DNA from: Gigantopelta aegis
Taxonomy: Eukaryota > Mollusca > Gastropoda > Neomphalida > Peltospiridae
Direction: 5' to 3'
Assembly: GCF_016097555.1 (NCBI RefSeq)
Contig: NC_054712.1
Coordinates: forward strand, 53,240,876 to 53,304,875
Length of the DNA stretch: 64,000 nucleotides
The translations under genes and the position numbers were made by a program. The notes below the pieces were generated by a model. It ran no database searches, had not been told where the DNA came from, and was given only the letters and a program-made list of their open reading frames with translations. Positions 40,301 to 47,790 of this stretch are shown here, piece after piece. How positions within the stretch are numbered: the stretch's first letter is position 1; each line of letters opens with the position of its first letter.

Positions 40301-43300
40301 GTACAGGTCGAAAAAGTAGGTATACAGCCGTGTACAGTAATACTTTGCAGGGCTCGAAATGGCCTGTGGCCAGGTCACCAAACGCGACCAATGTCCTGTT
40401 TGGGCGACTTAAATATTAAAAAATAATGTTGTTAGTTGCCCAAATAATATTATCTTCTTTAGAGATACAACACATAAGCCACTATTAATATTTGTATTCC
40501 ACATTAAAATCATACTCGTGGTTCACTTACCATAATTTGCTAACAGTAACATGCATTATTATATTTTGGGGCTACTATATTTTTTGGTGAATTTCGAACC
40601 CTGCTTTGTGGCTTTTGTGTAGTTTTTTCTTACGTTTTGTAGTCTTGAGATTTGTATTTTGAGAAGCAAAGCTTGAATAATTTTTCAGTAATTTGATTTT
40701 ATGTTCTGGCGAAAAACTATTATGTACAGAAAAGCAATGTCACTAAATCATAGAAATTTTTGAAACACCAGACAATGCAGTCAAGATAACAGTTGGGAGT
40801 TTGATACATAGTTCAGTTTTATAATTCAAGACCTACAAACATTTTATTGTTTACCACAATTATTCCACTTTAAAAAAAAATTTAATTAGGGTAGGATGTG
40901 TCTGCATTGTCCTATTCTAGTTTGTTATTGAAATTATTATATTCCCCCAAAAGTTAAACTGCTTTACTAATAATGCTGACACAATTTTTCTAAAGATTTG
41001 ACCGCCCAGACGCTAAGATGTCGATAGTGAGGAACAGTGACTACACTCACATGGATGTGAAAGAGGAAAACATCCCAATGCCGACCTCTTACCCTCCAGA
41101 AGAACAAAGAAAATCACTGCATGAACGAATTCAGGTACTTAGAATACAGGTAAAAAGAAATGAAAAAAACTAATTTGAGTGAAACGGCGAAGAAAAAAAG
41201 AGTAAGATGTATAATCATCTTTAATCTTTATTTTATTTAATCTATGTTTAGAATAGATCATCAGCGTTTTGTCTTTTTCCTTTGATCAATGTGCCAGTCT
41301 TCAATATCTGGGCAGGATTTAGCTCGGTTGGTTGAGTGCTTGCATTACGGGATCGAACCATCTTGGTGGATCCATTCAACTGACTGGATTTGTTCTCATT
41401 CCAACCAGTGCACCACGACTAGTCAAAGGCCGTTGTATGTGATTTTCTGTCTGGGAAAGTGCATATAAAAGATCCCTTGTTGTTACTGAAAAAATGTAAC
41501 ATGTTTTCTCTGATGACAATGTGTCAGAATTTATGGATAGCCATTTTGTGCTAAAAGTAATGATGAGATGTGACTAGCACACATGCAGTTGGTGATAGCC
41601 ATTGATAACGTAAACCCCAATGTATTAAAATTATATTTGTGCTTGTATTGTGCATTAGTATAAGATGTAGCATGAGAAGACAAAAAATTATAATCATATG
41701 TGCCTTGAGCATTTTACTGCTTAGGTCATTATTATGGTTGAATCTGGATGGGTTTGCAGAAGTCACTATGTTTAAAAAACACCAGACTGAATAATTTTAA
41801 CATTGACTTAAACATTTTTTTATTAGTATTTATTTACGCTGCTCATTTGTATTTGATTGAAAAAACCTTAGTCACCAACCCCATTTTGAATCCCTGAAAA
41901 TAGCCACTAAGTTTGGTTAATCTACAGACCTGTAATATATCTGAATAAGGTGAGTAGAGAAAAACTAAAACGGGGAAATACCCTCGAAAAATAGACTGGA
42001 GCTCATCTCCCTAACAGTTATTTCTCAGAAGTATGTGCGTTTTTAGAAGTGTGAACAATGCATTTTGTGGTATTACAAACACCAGGATAACCATAGACAC
42101 TTAGAATGTTCGAAAATGGATAATCTAAACAATAAAATTTAATCAATATCTGACTTGAATTGTCAAAACTGGCACTAATAGTGACAACAGGCTGTCATGT
42201 TTAAAAACTTTGGGTCTGTCACTTTAAGTAATTGTTTACCTTTGTTGGACAGGAACTACAGGAGTTGGTGAAGCAGGAACAAAGTGTCATCTGTCAGACA
42301 AGCAATGCACTTAACCAGTGCTGTGCCAGTAACTCGTACTTCGCAGGCTCTGCAGAACAGGTGGAGTGTAACCGCTTGCTTCTTATTGCCTGTAAGTATA
42401 TTGGATCCATATTCATATAATTGATTAAATTCAGTATTTCAGAATTTAGAATTACCTTTTAAAAAATCATGTTCCTGTTGTTGTTTTTCAATAGTATAAA
42501 AAACAACAACAAAAAAAGAAGCTCAAAGTAATGTGTTACATTTCAAGACCTTACAGCGTTTTCTGAATATATTGGTTTCCCCATTCCATTTTATTCCTGT
42601 AACCTGAAGAGCACGATGTAGCTTGGTGGTGGTATGCTTCCCTCTATGGATATAGTTTCAACTGGTGTCCCATGGCTGGTATTTCAAAGGCTGTGGTGTG
42701 TGTACTCTCCTGTGTAACAAAGTGCATATAAAACATATCTTGGTAATTGGTAAAAACAAAACACAAAAAAAGCTTGTGTGGTAGCACCATCTATTTTCTC
42801 ATTGCCAAAACCAAGTGGCTGGAGTTGTTTTGTCCTCAGTTCCACCATCATATGTATGTTCACAACTGATCACAGCTTTTTCAGTGGATCAGTTTTTAAT
42901 GCTTGACAGTACACTGGTTCTTTGGTACTAAGGAACATTAAAAATATAAGGACCATCTGTGCACAGTATTGCTTACCTTCTTAATGTTATACATCAATTG
43001 AACCTTCAGAAATATTGAAAAAGTAATTTTAATATATTCTAATGTGGTTCTGCTGTACAGTAGTGTTTATTAATAAAATTGTATGTTTTATTAATGAATA
43101 TATATCTTCAAGTACTATGTTTGTGAAAAGGTTTTGGGACCATTACAAAAGTTATTTGAACACCCAGTTGGGACATGTTTAAAGCTGTGTTTTTAATTCA
43201 GGTCAGAAGAGACAGTCGTATCTACTTGAGATCTCCCGCCTCAAGGATACAAGGAATTTGGATCCAGCTGGCCCTGGTCCTAAAGGTTCACTCACAATTA

Positions 43301-45479
43301 GTGACATCAGGCTCCCTCTTAAGAAGGACTTTGTCACTAAGATTGGCACTGGTCAAGGTGATTAGTACTTATTTAATACGTCAAACACACACACTTAAAT
43401 CTAATAATTATTAAATACAATAATATGTTACATGATGCATCCTAAAACAGTAAGTAAACATTTTTCAGTTTATAATATTCGTGTCTGTGCATATTTGTCT
43501 TAAAAGAGGCTGTGTTTCAGATATTTTATTTATGGGCAGTTTAGCTGCTATTTTTTTTCTTGTCTTGAAAAATACCTTTGCATACCAGCGACAAATATAG
43601 AAAATAACTCAAACCTTTACTGAAGGGCTTTAAAAAAAAAGAAGAATCTTAGAGTTGGTGACAAACCAATCCTGATAATTGGCACTATTAATAGTCTTTA
43701 GAAATGCTTTGTATCAATCAAACAACACCCCCAAAATTGGGAGTGAAAATGTAGTTCCTTCATGTGTTTAATATTGTGTTAACAACTGTTTCAGATAACA
43801 TGGTGTACTACTTCATCCTGCTGATACGGAACAACGCCCAGGTGATCTGCACACAGATGCTGTCCACACATGACCCCATGATGCGAGGCAGTCTCGATTT
43901 CCCCAATCTCATCAAGCTGAACGGCATCACGGCAAACTTCAGGATCACTATCGACATTTACGGGATGGTGAGGCACATATTACAATTGATCTAATTTAAA
44001 ACAGATCCAAATTGTTTTATGATGTCCATTTAAAAAAAAAATTTTTTTACAACTTGTCTAATACTAATTTGAGAAACTGCACAGCTTTTTGTTTAACTAG
44101 TGCTGTCTGTACATCACATTTGTTTATATTTCAGTCTGTTTCTAAAGAGAACTCTGGAAAAGAAAAGAAGAAGAAAACTCCCAAAAAGCAACGAGGTTAT
44201 GGTGTCTCAGGTACAGTAACTGCAGGGATTTTAGAATATGGTGGCCCAATGCCAGTTTTTCAGACTTGGACCACCAAGTAATTACTTTGGATGAGCCCGA
44301 TAGCCATTGAATTAAAAAAAAAAAAAAAAAATCCTACACTGATTGTATGAAATCAAAAGAAATAGATAATACAAGACACTTCTTTTGATTTGATTTCACT
44401 AACAAGTATGACATTAATATACCTATCAATATAATTTTATTCATGTTGCACTAAACATTGTAAACATGAAACTTTCCTAGGTATTTTTCTGCCATTTTGT
44501 ATCATTACACTGTCGCCCAGAGAGTTGTTACACTAATAAAGTGTCAGCATAATTGCTGTCCTAGGTAACTTTATTCTATGGGACAAATTCCAGGTATCTA
44601 TAATCTGTACCAATCACTTTCTATGCAGATAGGTTGAATAAATGCTATTTTATGCGTCTAAAGACAACTGAAATATCATTTTTGTGTACACAAACTATAA
44701 AGTATGCCTTATCAGAGACAATCAGAGTTATATCGGTATCGCAAATCTTGTTTTCAGTTCAAAGTCCTGGTGGACCAAATGCAGTAAGAACAACCAGTTT
44801 CAGTCTGATCACAACAGTACCACTTGACATGAAGGCACTTGACAAGACGTGCTTCAATCTGGACAGGGTCAGTTTGGTTTTCATCATGGGTTCACTTGTT
44901 TTCATCATGGGTTCACTTGTTTTATCATCAGTGATCTGTAAAAGATTTTTCTAGAGAACATCATCAAAAGATAAGTTATTGATATTACTGATGTGCATTT
45001 ACTCTACCCATGTGTAATATGTTTGTGTCTAACAGACTTGTGATAAGTTAATTTATTTATCATATGGCATCTTTTCCTGAGGTTAGTTGTAAATGTCCAA
45101 CTTCAAACATTTGTATTACTGCATATCTGCCAAGTGTTTTCAGCATACAGTATTTAGGAAAAAAAGTTGACTTTACTGAATTAAAAAAAAACCCCACTAT
45201 AATATAATATATGTATTGTTATTCCTTTATTTTTATAGGATAATGAATATTTTTGTAACTGTTAATGAAGCATAACATTTAACTTTTTGTTGATTTACTT
45301 ACAGCTGCCATATCTTTCTCCACTTCATGGTACCATATACATGAGACTCAAGTGCCTCATGGAGGCTAATGTTGAAGAAAGAGGATTTTTGGTTAGTAGC
45401 ACAAGTAAATTTGGGATTTTCATACCTAAAGAGTGTGGTTTTACATATACCTGGGTTTTAAAAAAGCAAAAACATAACC

Positions 45480-45516
<37 letters not shown>

Positions 45517-46815
45517 GAGACATAGAGATAGACTGACAGGAGTACAATTATTGTTATGCTGGTTTTTAATTTTTCAGACAATGTTTGAAGATGTCAGTGG
45601 TCTGGGTGCATGGCACAGACGCTGGGTGGTTTTGGCCAGAAACAAACTCTGCTTTTGGAAGTACCCCGATGATGAAAACAAGAAGGTAAAAAAAAAAGTT
45701 TATTTAGGAACTCAATGAGTTTTTCTTATTCCAGCCAGTTCTCCACAACATGCATATATCAAAAGGCTGATATGTAGTATCCTGTGTGAAAAGGTGTATA
45801 AAAGACATCTTGCTACTAATCTGTAGCAAGTTTTAATTTTAGTATATGGTGATTCCCCATGTAAATGAGTGGTGGTTTGTGTCAATTTGAAGTTGTGTAA
45901 GCGGTATGTAAACAGAATTCTAGATAGCAGTGCTGTAATTCCAGGCTTTGGTGTACATCCTTGATCCGTAACCTTATGTCCGACACCATATAACCATCAT
46001 TAAAATGTGTTCACATCTTTTGTTGGATAAAGTATTTTTTCTCTCCAATCTTTATTGTTGGTAAGTTGTGAAATTTTTATCCATCTTACATACCAAGTAA
46101 TTAAATTCCATTATTCCACAGGATCCGATAGGCTTCATAGATTTAAAGCGCTGTATCACTGAGAAGGTTGGCTTGATTCCACGAGATATCTGTGCTCGAC
46201 CGAACACATTTGAGGTGGTGACTGTCAGACAGCCGAGACGGGGTGAACGAGACACGCTGGTTTCCAAGACGTACAACACACTGACCACAATGAAGTGAGT
46301 GGATCAACTAATCATTACTGATGTTGTTTTCATAAAAATAACCCACCAGCATTGAATAGGAATGAGTGAATTAATGTTTAACAAACTCCCAGTATGAAAA
46401 ATATAATTATTGTGGGTGTCAAACAAAGGTAAGTATTTGAATTTGATGACATTAAAATACAAATTATATAATCATGTAAAAGCTAAATTTACAGGTAAGT
46501 AAATTTCTTAATTTTGTTTAAAAATCAATGTTTATAGATTTAGTATACAACTAGGATCATTTGAGGTGGTGTAAGATTGCATGTTAAAATTCATTCGCAT
46601 GACTAGTCCGTGTTTTCAGGTGTATTGCCCTAAGTGAGAAATTGTTACTAATTTTTTAAAAATTTTTTTAACTTTTACGTTACAGACATATGATGTCAGC
46701 TGACACAAAGGAAGAGCGAATTGTCTGGTGTAACATGATTAACAGAACCCTGGCAAATATTCGAACGTGGCACTCGGATGCCATGCGACCAATCAGGTTG
46801 TCGGACAACCAGTAG
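19315..46815 (+). CDS. ANLN: Anillin, complete, 19 coding exons, about 1425 aa
   Basis: Anillin is the scaffold of the cytokinetic ring; it binds actin, myosin II, RhoA, septins and membrane lipids. Exons: 19315-19332, 23324-23486, 23913-24047, 26250-26406, 28004-28850, 33669-34145, 36566-36668, 38763-39748, 40230-40315, 40996-41149, 42253-42391, 43202-43357, 43795-43967, 44135-44210, 44758-44867, 45305-45391, 45578-45685, 46122-46294, 46686-46815. Phases agree throughout and the sum is 1426 codons with stop. The N-terminus MDPYTE-QLIERSRQRRE matches the conserved anillin start. Residues about 1-630 are basic and Ser/Pro-rich, 860-960 very acidic, about 1000-1290 form the anillin homology domain (YQ/CQTSNALNQCC-like helix, SPGGPNAVRTTSFSL), and about 1288-1415 the PH domain (FEDVSGLGAWHRRW, NTFEVVTVR, SADTKEER). 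It is longer than vertebrate anillin (about 1120 aa), mainly in the disordered middle. The start ATG is in good context (A at -3, G at +4). Confidence 0.96.
19522..19655. repeat. Inverted repeat around telomere-like G-rich run, anillin intron 1
   Basis: 'gatatccgcccggtcccc' and 'gaaccgggcggatattt' enclose (TTGGGG/TTAGGG)-like repeats at 19560-19622. Confidence 0.7.
19619..20703. repeat. About 115-bp direct repeats flanking AT-rich DNA
   Basis: 'accgggcggatatttttccg' through 'gtggacccgataataatttt' to 'caaaattaatggatt' occurs at 19629-19745 and 20596-20702. The 840 bp between is AT-rich with no gene. It could be a solo duplication or an LTR-like unit. Confidence 0.65.
21091..21796. repeat. Possible element with 'gtatccc' blocks, anillin intron 1
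   Basis: 'cagtgttggagatttaaaat' on the left and reverse 'gagtgttcaatattaatgg' on the right; 'ggtatccc' words inside. Borders uncertain. Confidence 0.35.
22196..22403 (-). mobile_element. SINE, tail type B, head-truncated
   Basis: Tail 'aatgacgcactcagcacatt' and 'ggttatatggcgtcagacat', body to 'cataccacagcctttg', in anillin intron 1. Confidence 0.83.
23324..23486 (+). CDS. ANLN: Anillin exon 2
   Basis: Continues as QLIERSRQRREMLNQKLG and RKRRTPLSED. Acceptor ttccag, donor gtaatt, phase 1 out. The basic RKRR could act as a nuclear localisation signal, as in vertebrate anillin, which is nuclear in interphase. Confidence 0.93.
23913..24047 (+). CDS. ANLN: Anillin exon 3
   Basis: DSPKRQCTRDYEQ to GSVKSRLHALASERTHWSD, the counterpart of the vertebrate SVKTRMQKLAEQRRRWD segment. 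Phase 1 on both sides. Confidence 0.92.
24366..24583 (+). mobile_element. SINE, tail type B, head-truncated
   Basis: Starts 'catgactggtatatcaaagg', ends 'cgtcgttaaataaaatgttt', in anillin intron 3. Confidence 0.83.
24949..26131 (+). mobile_element. TTAA-flanked non-autonomous element, copy 1
   Basis: Flanked by TTAA at 24945-24948 and 26132-26135; ends aggaagggacaatcaagg and (reverse) aggtagagtaaacttaaa. No coding capacity. Same internal sequence, inverted, at 34457-35689. Anillin intron 3. Confidence 0.78.
26250..26406 (+). CDS. ANLN: Anillin exon 4
   Basis: EHNSKAVSVSKESY to GRLALAALAQDINTWEDDF; vertebrate anillin has RLAALADKINNWEDD here. Phase 1 in, phase 2 out (CA/G). Confidence 0.92.
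26538..27097. mobile_element. MITE with 6-bp target duplication (GTCACC)
   Basis: Ends cagacatcgaaataagtcg and (reverse) cagccatcgaaataaca; GTCACC on both sides (26532-26537, 27098-27103). Internal block 'gtggtaacctataggttacc'. Anillin intron 4. Confidence 0.8.
27123..27306. mobile_element. pogo-type MITE, anillin intron 4
   Basis: 'tacagtagaatcttgttggg' and reverse of 'aacaggattcaactaca' are inverted ends; TA at the border. Confidence 0.6.
27340..27650 (-). mobile_element. SINE, tail type A, near full length
   Basis: Tail 'ttagttttgtttaacaacac' to head 'gggatcgatcccagactggc' and 'ctttaccactgacttacatc', anillin intron 4. Confidence 0.88.
28004..28850 (+). CDS. ANLN: Anillin exon 5 (actomyosin-binding N-terminal half)
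   Basis: An 847-nt exon, residues about 158-440, rich in Ser, Pro and Lys. It carries four spaced copies of a short motif: VADRFAKWAKK, LSSRVASWEQK, VSARMAKWQEK, VIARMSAWEH. This region of anillin binds myosin and bundles actin. Many SP/TP sites suggest cyclin-kinase targets. Ends in phase 0 before gtaaat. Confidence 0.93.
29345..30572. mobile_element. Possible element with 'gcgaaccgc' inverted ends, anillin intron 5
   Basis: 'cgcgaaccgcc' words at the left and 'ttgcgaaccgcggttc' at the right in inverse order; imperfect, so borders are approximate. Confidence 0.45.
30601..30716. repeat. Palindromic MITE (hairpin), copy B
   Basis: Arms of about 54 bp ('caccgttgtgaggtatagat' and reverse) around 'ggacaaaaacattttgtcc', nearly perfect; anillin intron 5. 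Downstream sequence 'gtaagctacgg' is also shared with copy A. Confidence 0.85.
31383..32507. mobile_element. Element with CAGTGTTCTCGCT ends, anillin intron 5
   Basis: Left 'cagtgttctcgctg' and right (reverse) 'cagtgttctcgctg'. Near both ends lies 'ccgcccc'/'ccaccctcctttaattttc', i.e. a longer imperfect inverted repeat. No coding capacity. Confidence 0.72.
32998..33485. mobile_element. Element with 20-bp inverted ends, anillin intron 5
   Basis: 'gcctgctacacgatacgagt' and 'actcgtatcgtgtagcaggg'; the right arm also has the palindrome 'gtgactcgtacgagtcac'. More GC-rich than the flanks. Confidence 0.75.
33669..34145 (+). CDS. ANLN: Anillin exon 6
   Basis: VCHIKKVDPSLVIVSPSK through repeated SP/TP/KSP sites to a charged helical stretch SKEIENKIRQERMAELRC. 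Acceptor ttacag, donor gtaagt, phase 0 on both sides. Confidence 0.92.
34457..35689 (-). mobile_element. TTAA-flanked non-autonomous element, copy 2 (inverted)
   Basis: Flanked by TTAA at 34453-34456 and 35690-35693; ends aggtagggtcaactcaaa and (reverse) aggagaggacaattaagg. Opposite orientation to copy 1 in the same gene (anillin intron 6). Confidence 0.78.
35697..35830. repeat. Palindromic element, copy B
   Basis: 'cggatatctgcttttaatcc' and 'ggataaagcagatatctgat' arms with 'ttatctttatcctac' outer end, as in copy A. Confidence 0.7.
36566..36668 (+). CDS. ANLN: Anillin exon 7
   Basis: A 103-nt exon, ENASAVCVEQVKSASN to KRDAIRAIARE. Good borders (cctacag, gtaaat), phase 0 in, phase 1 out. Confidence 0.88.
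36702..37057. mobile_element. MITE with 6-bp target duplication (GATACA)
   Basis: Same family as 26538-27097: ends caggcatcgaaataag and its reverse, GATACA at 36696-36701 and 37058-37063. Anillin intron 7. Confidence 0.82.
37136..37266. repeat. Hairpin element, anillin intron 7
   Basis: Arms 'gtatgccagaaaaggtttga' and 'gataacctttctggcatac', with inner 'cactacgatat'/'atatcgtagtg'. A related element lies at 58490-58650. Confidence 0.75.
38763..39748 (+). CDS. ANLN: Anillin exon 8 (disordered, acidic)
   Basis: The largest exon (986 nt, residues about 634-962). DFDRKLAAMGFDVSDD begins a low-complexity region that becomes strongly acidic (DDNDTSD, DEDDGDD, GDDDEDDDG). It accounts for much of the extra length over vertebrate anillin. 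Acceptor tctag, donor gtaagt. Confidence 0.92.
40230..40315 (+). CDS. ANLN: Anillin exon 9
   Basis: RHGQQRNEASKTNVTSPLIYSISMYRSKK; the SPLIYSxSxYR block is conserved in anillins. The donor gtaggt at 40316 is chosen because it gives the phase-2 join (AA/A) to exon 10. Confidence 0.9.
40348..40603. mobile_element. CAGGG...CCCTG MITE, 5-bp target duplication CTTTG
   Basis: cagggctcgaaat and (reverse) cagggttcgaaat ends; CTTTG at 40343-40347 and 40604-40608. Starts 32 bp after anillin exon 9. Confidence 0.8.
40996..41149 (+). CDS. ANLN: Anillin exon 10 (start of anillin homology domain)
   Basis: FDRPDAKMSIVRNSDYTH to RKSLHERIQVLRIQ. Two in-frame donors 15 nt apart follow CAG: gtactt (exon end 41134) and gtaaaa (41149). 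Either keeps the frame; the longer form adds VLRIQ. Confidence 0.88.
41305..41533 (+). mobile_element. SINE, head intact, tail lost
   Basis: Head 'tagctcggttggttgagtgc' and 'gggatcgaaccatcttggtg' resembles tRNA A and B boxes; body ends near 'gtgtcagaattt'. Anillin intron 10. Confidence 0.83.
41870..42230 (+). repeat. Dispersed repeat, copy 1 (anillin intron 10)
   Basis: 'ggataatctaaacaataaaa', 'cacttttag..'-like 'gtgcgtttttagaagtgtga' and 'acaaacaccaggataaccat' recur in order at 52560-52940. Confidence 0.7.
42253..42391 (+). CDS. ANLN: Anillin exon 11 (AHD helical hairpin)
   Basis: ELQELVKQEQSVICQTSN, ALNQCCA and VECNRLLLIA correspond to the coiled first helices of the anillin homology domain that contact RhoA. 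Phase 0 in, phase 1 out. Confidence 0.94.
42610..42770 (+). mobile_element. Diverged SINE fragment
   Basis: 'gatgtagcttggtggtggta' and 'gctggtatttcaaaggctgt' align with SINE head and body; strongly decayed. Anillin intron 11. Confidence 0.55.
43202..43357 (+). CDS. ANLN: Anillin exon 12 (AHD)
   Basis: CQKRQSYLLEISRLKD and GSLTISDIRLPLKKDF match the AHD. The donor is gtgatt after CAAG; a nearer gtcaag would break the frame. Confidence 0.92.
43795..43967 (+). CDS. ANLN: Anillin exon 13 (AHD C2-like region)
   Basis: DNMVYYFILLIRNNAQVI to NFRITIDIYGM, corresponding to the vertebrate 'YYYLIILKAG...FEINIEVYSL' segment. This part folds as a cryptic C2 domain that binds lipid and septins. Confidence 0.93.
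44135..44210 (+). CDS. ANLN: Anillin exon 14 (lysine-rich loop)
   Basis: SVSKENSGKEKKKKTPKK, a basic loop found at the same place in vertebrate anillin (DKKKKTSKSK). Phase 0 in, phase 1 out. Confidence 0.9.
44758..44867 (+). CDS. ANLN: Anillin exon 15 (AHD)
   Basis: VQSPGGPNAVRTTSFSLI to KTCFNLDR; the SPGG.xAVRT block is a signature of anillins. The donor gtcagt is followed by a 21-bp tandem duplication. Confidence 0.94.
45305..45391 (+). CDS. ANLN: Anillin exon 16 (end of AHD)
   Basis: LPYLSPLHGTIYMRLKC and NVEERGFL, immediately before the PH domain; 29 codons, phase 0. Confidence 0.94.
45488..45535. repeat. (GACA)n microsatellite, anillin intron 16
   Basis: GAGA then about six GACA units and GAGA again. 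Confidence 0.92.
45578..45685 (+). CDS. ANLN: Anillin exon 17 (PH domain start)
   Basis: TMFEDVSGLGAWHRRWVV, then CFWKYPDDENKK: first strands of the PH domain, which binds phosphoinositides and septins. Phase 0 borders. Confidence 0.95.
45720..46030 (+). mobile_element. Diverged SINE
   Basis: Body 'gtgtataaaagacatcttgc' and tail B 'atgtccgacaccatataacc' remain. Anillin intron 17. Confidence 0.55.
46122..46294 (+). CDS. ANLN: Anillin exon 18 (PH domain)
   Basis: DPIGFIDLKRCITEK, CARPNTFEVVTVRQPRR and ETLVSKTYN-like DTLVSKTYNTLTTM; PH core strands. Phase 2 out (AA/A). Confidence 0.95.
46686..46815 (+). CDS. ANLN: Anillin exon 19 (PH helix, stop)
   Basis: KHMMSADTKEERIVWCNM to ANIRTWHSDAMRPI, then SDNQ and TAG at 46813-46815. 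The final helix matches the vertebrate SADTKEERDLWMQKLNQ. 3' UTR begins at 46816. Confidence 0.95.
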
Positions 46816-47544
46816 ACGATCCACTTTGTGTTATAATACACTCAACTGTGTGTTACCAAGACTGGTCTGTGCTGTCAGAATTGGTTTGTGTGCGAGTCAT
46901 GATCTGGACAATGTGTTGTCAAAACTGGACTGTGTGTTGTGTAAGCAGTAGACTGTACGTTGTCATAACACTCAACTGTGATATGATCGAACGAGATGGA
47001 TTTAAACCAGACTGTTGAAAGTCTTCCATTGTGACAGACAATATTTATTCTTTTTTTTTAATTATAATTATTGATATATGTATTTTTTATTATGTTAACA
47101 TAAACACTTATTTATGAAGCAGTGTATTACTTGTAAACACACATCGTACTGCCTTTTTCTGCCTCCTATTTCAAGGTGTGTATTCTTTAATGCTTTGTCT
47201 TGAATTTCCTACTACAACTGCTGCTGTATGGTACATTTCTCTCTATTTAAACTATATTTCTTCTTGAAAGTGCAATCCCTTGTATTCATTTAAATGTAGA
47301 AGGAAAAATATAAAACTAATATTTCTAAATTATGATGACTACATATTTCTTGTAGGTCATTCTTAGAATAAGCTGAATAAGCAATGAATCAAATTGTAAA
47401 ATGTACATAAAATAACAAAAACGTGTGAAGCGTCTACAATACAATCACTTGGATTTTTGCATTGTTTATTCTGCTACAATTTCCACTAAATATATATTTG
47501 GCGTAATTATTTTATTCAAAATATGTTGAATGAGCATTCTGAGA

Positions 47545-47790
47545 GTACTGCTAAAGCAATGCATGTCTCCTGCTGGACTAGACAAATGTTCATATCTCTT
47601 ACATTGATGACCGTCAAAAATGGGTAAATCCCTATGCATGTTAGACTTGAACTGTAACTCTACATTATAAAGCTTGAGGCAGTGTAAACAAAACAATTAT
47701 TGGGAAACCATATGTGGGACATATAGACAAACGGACTGAGACAAAACCTATAGTCCCCTCCGGTTGAGCTGGTAGGGAACTAATAAAAAG
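47545..47790 (+). repeat. Dispersed repeat ending 'tatagtcccctcc', copy 2
   Basis: 'aatgcatgtctcctgctgga', 'gtcaaaaatgggtaaatccc', 'cctatagtcccctccggttg'. Lies in the presumed anillin 3' UTR. Confidence 0.75.

Noticed and set aside
40301..40310. Anillin exon 9 donor at the first GT (acag/gtcgaa)
   Set aside because: It gives the wrong phase for exon 10; gtaggt at 40316 joins AA/A in frame and keeps SKKFDRP.
41305..41360. tRNA gene
   Set aside because: The A- and B-box-like words belong to SINE heads followed by the SINE body; no clean cloverleaf gene was seen.
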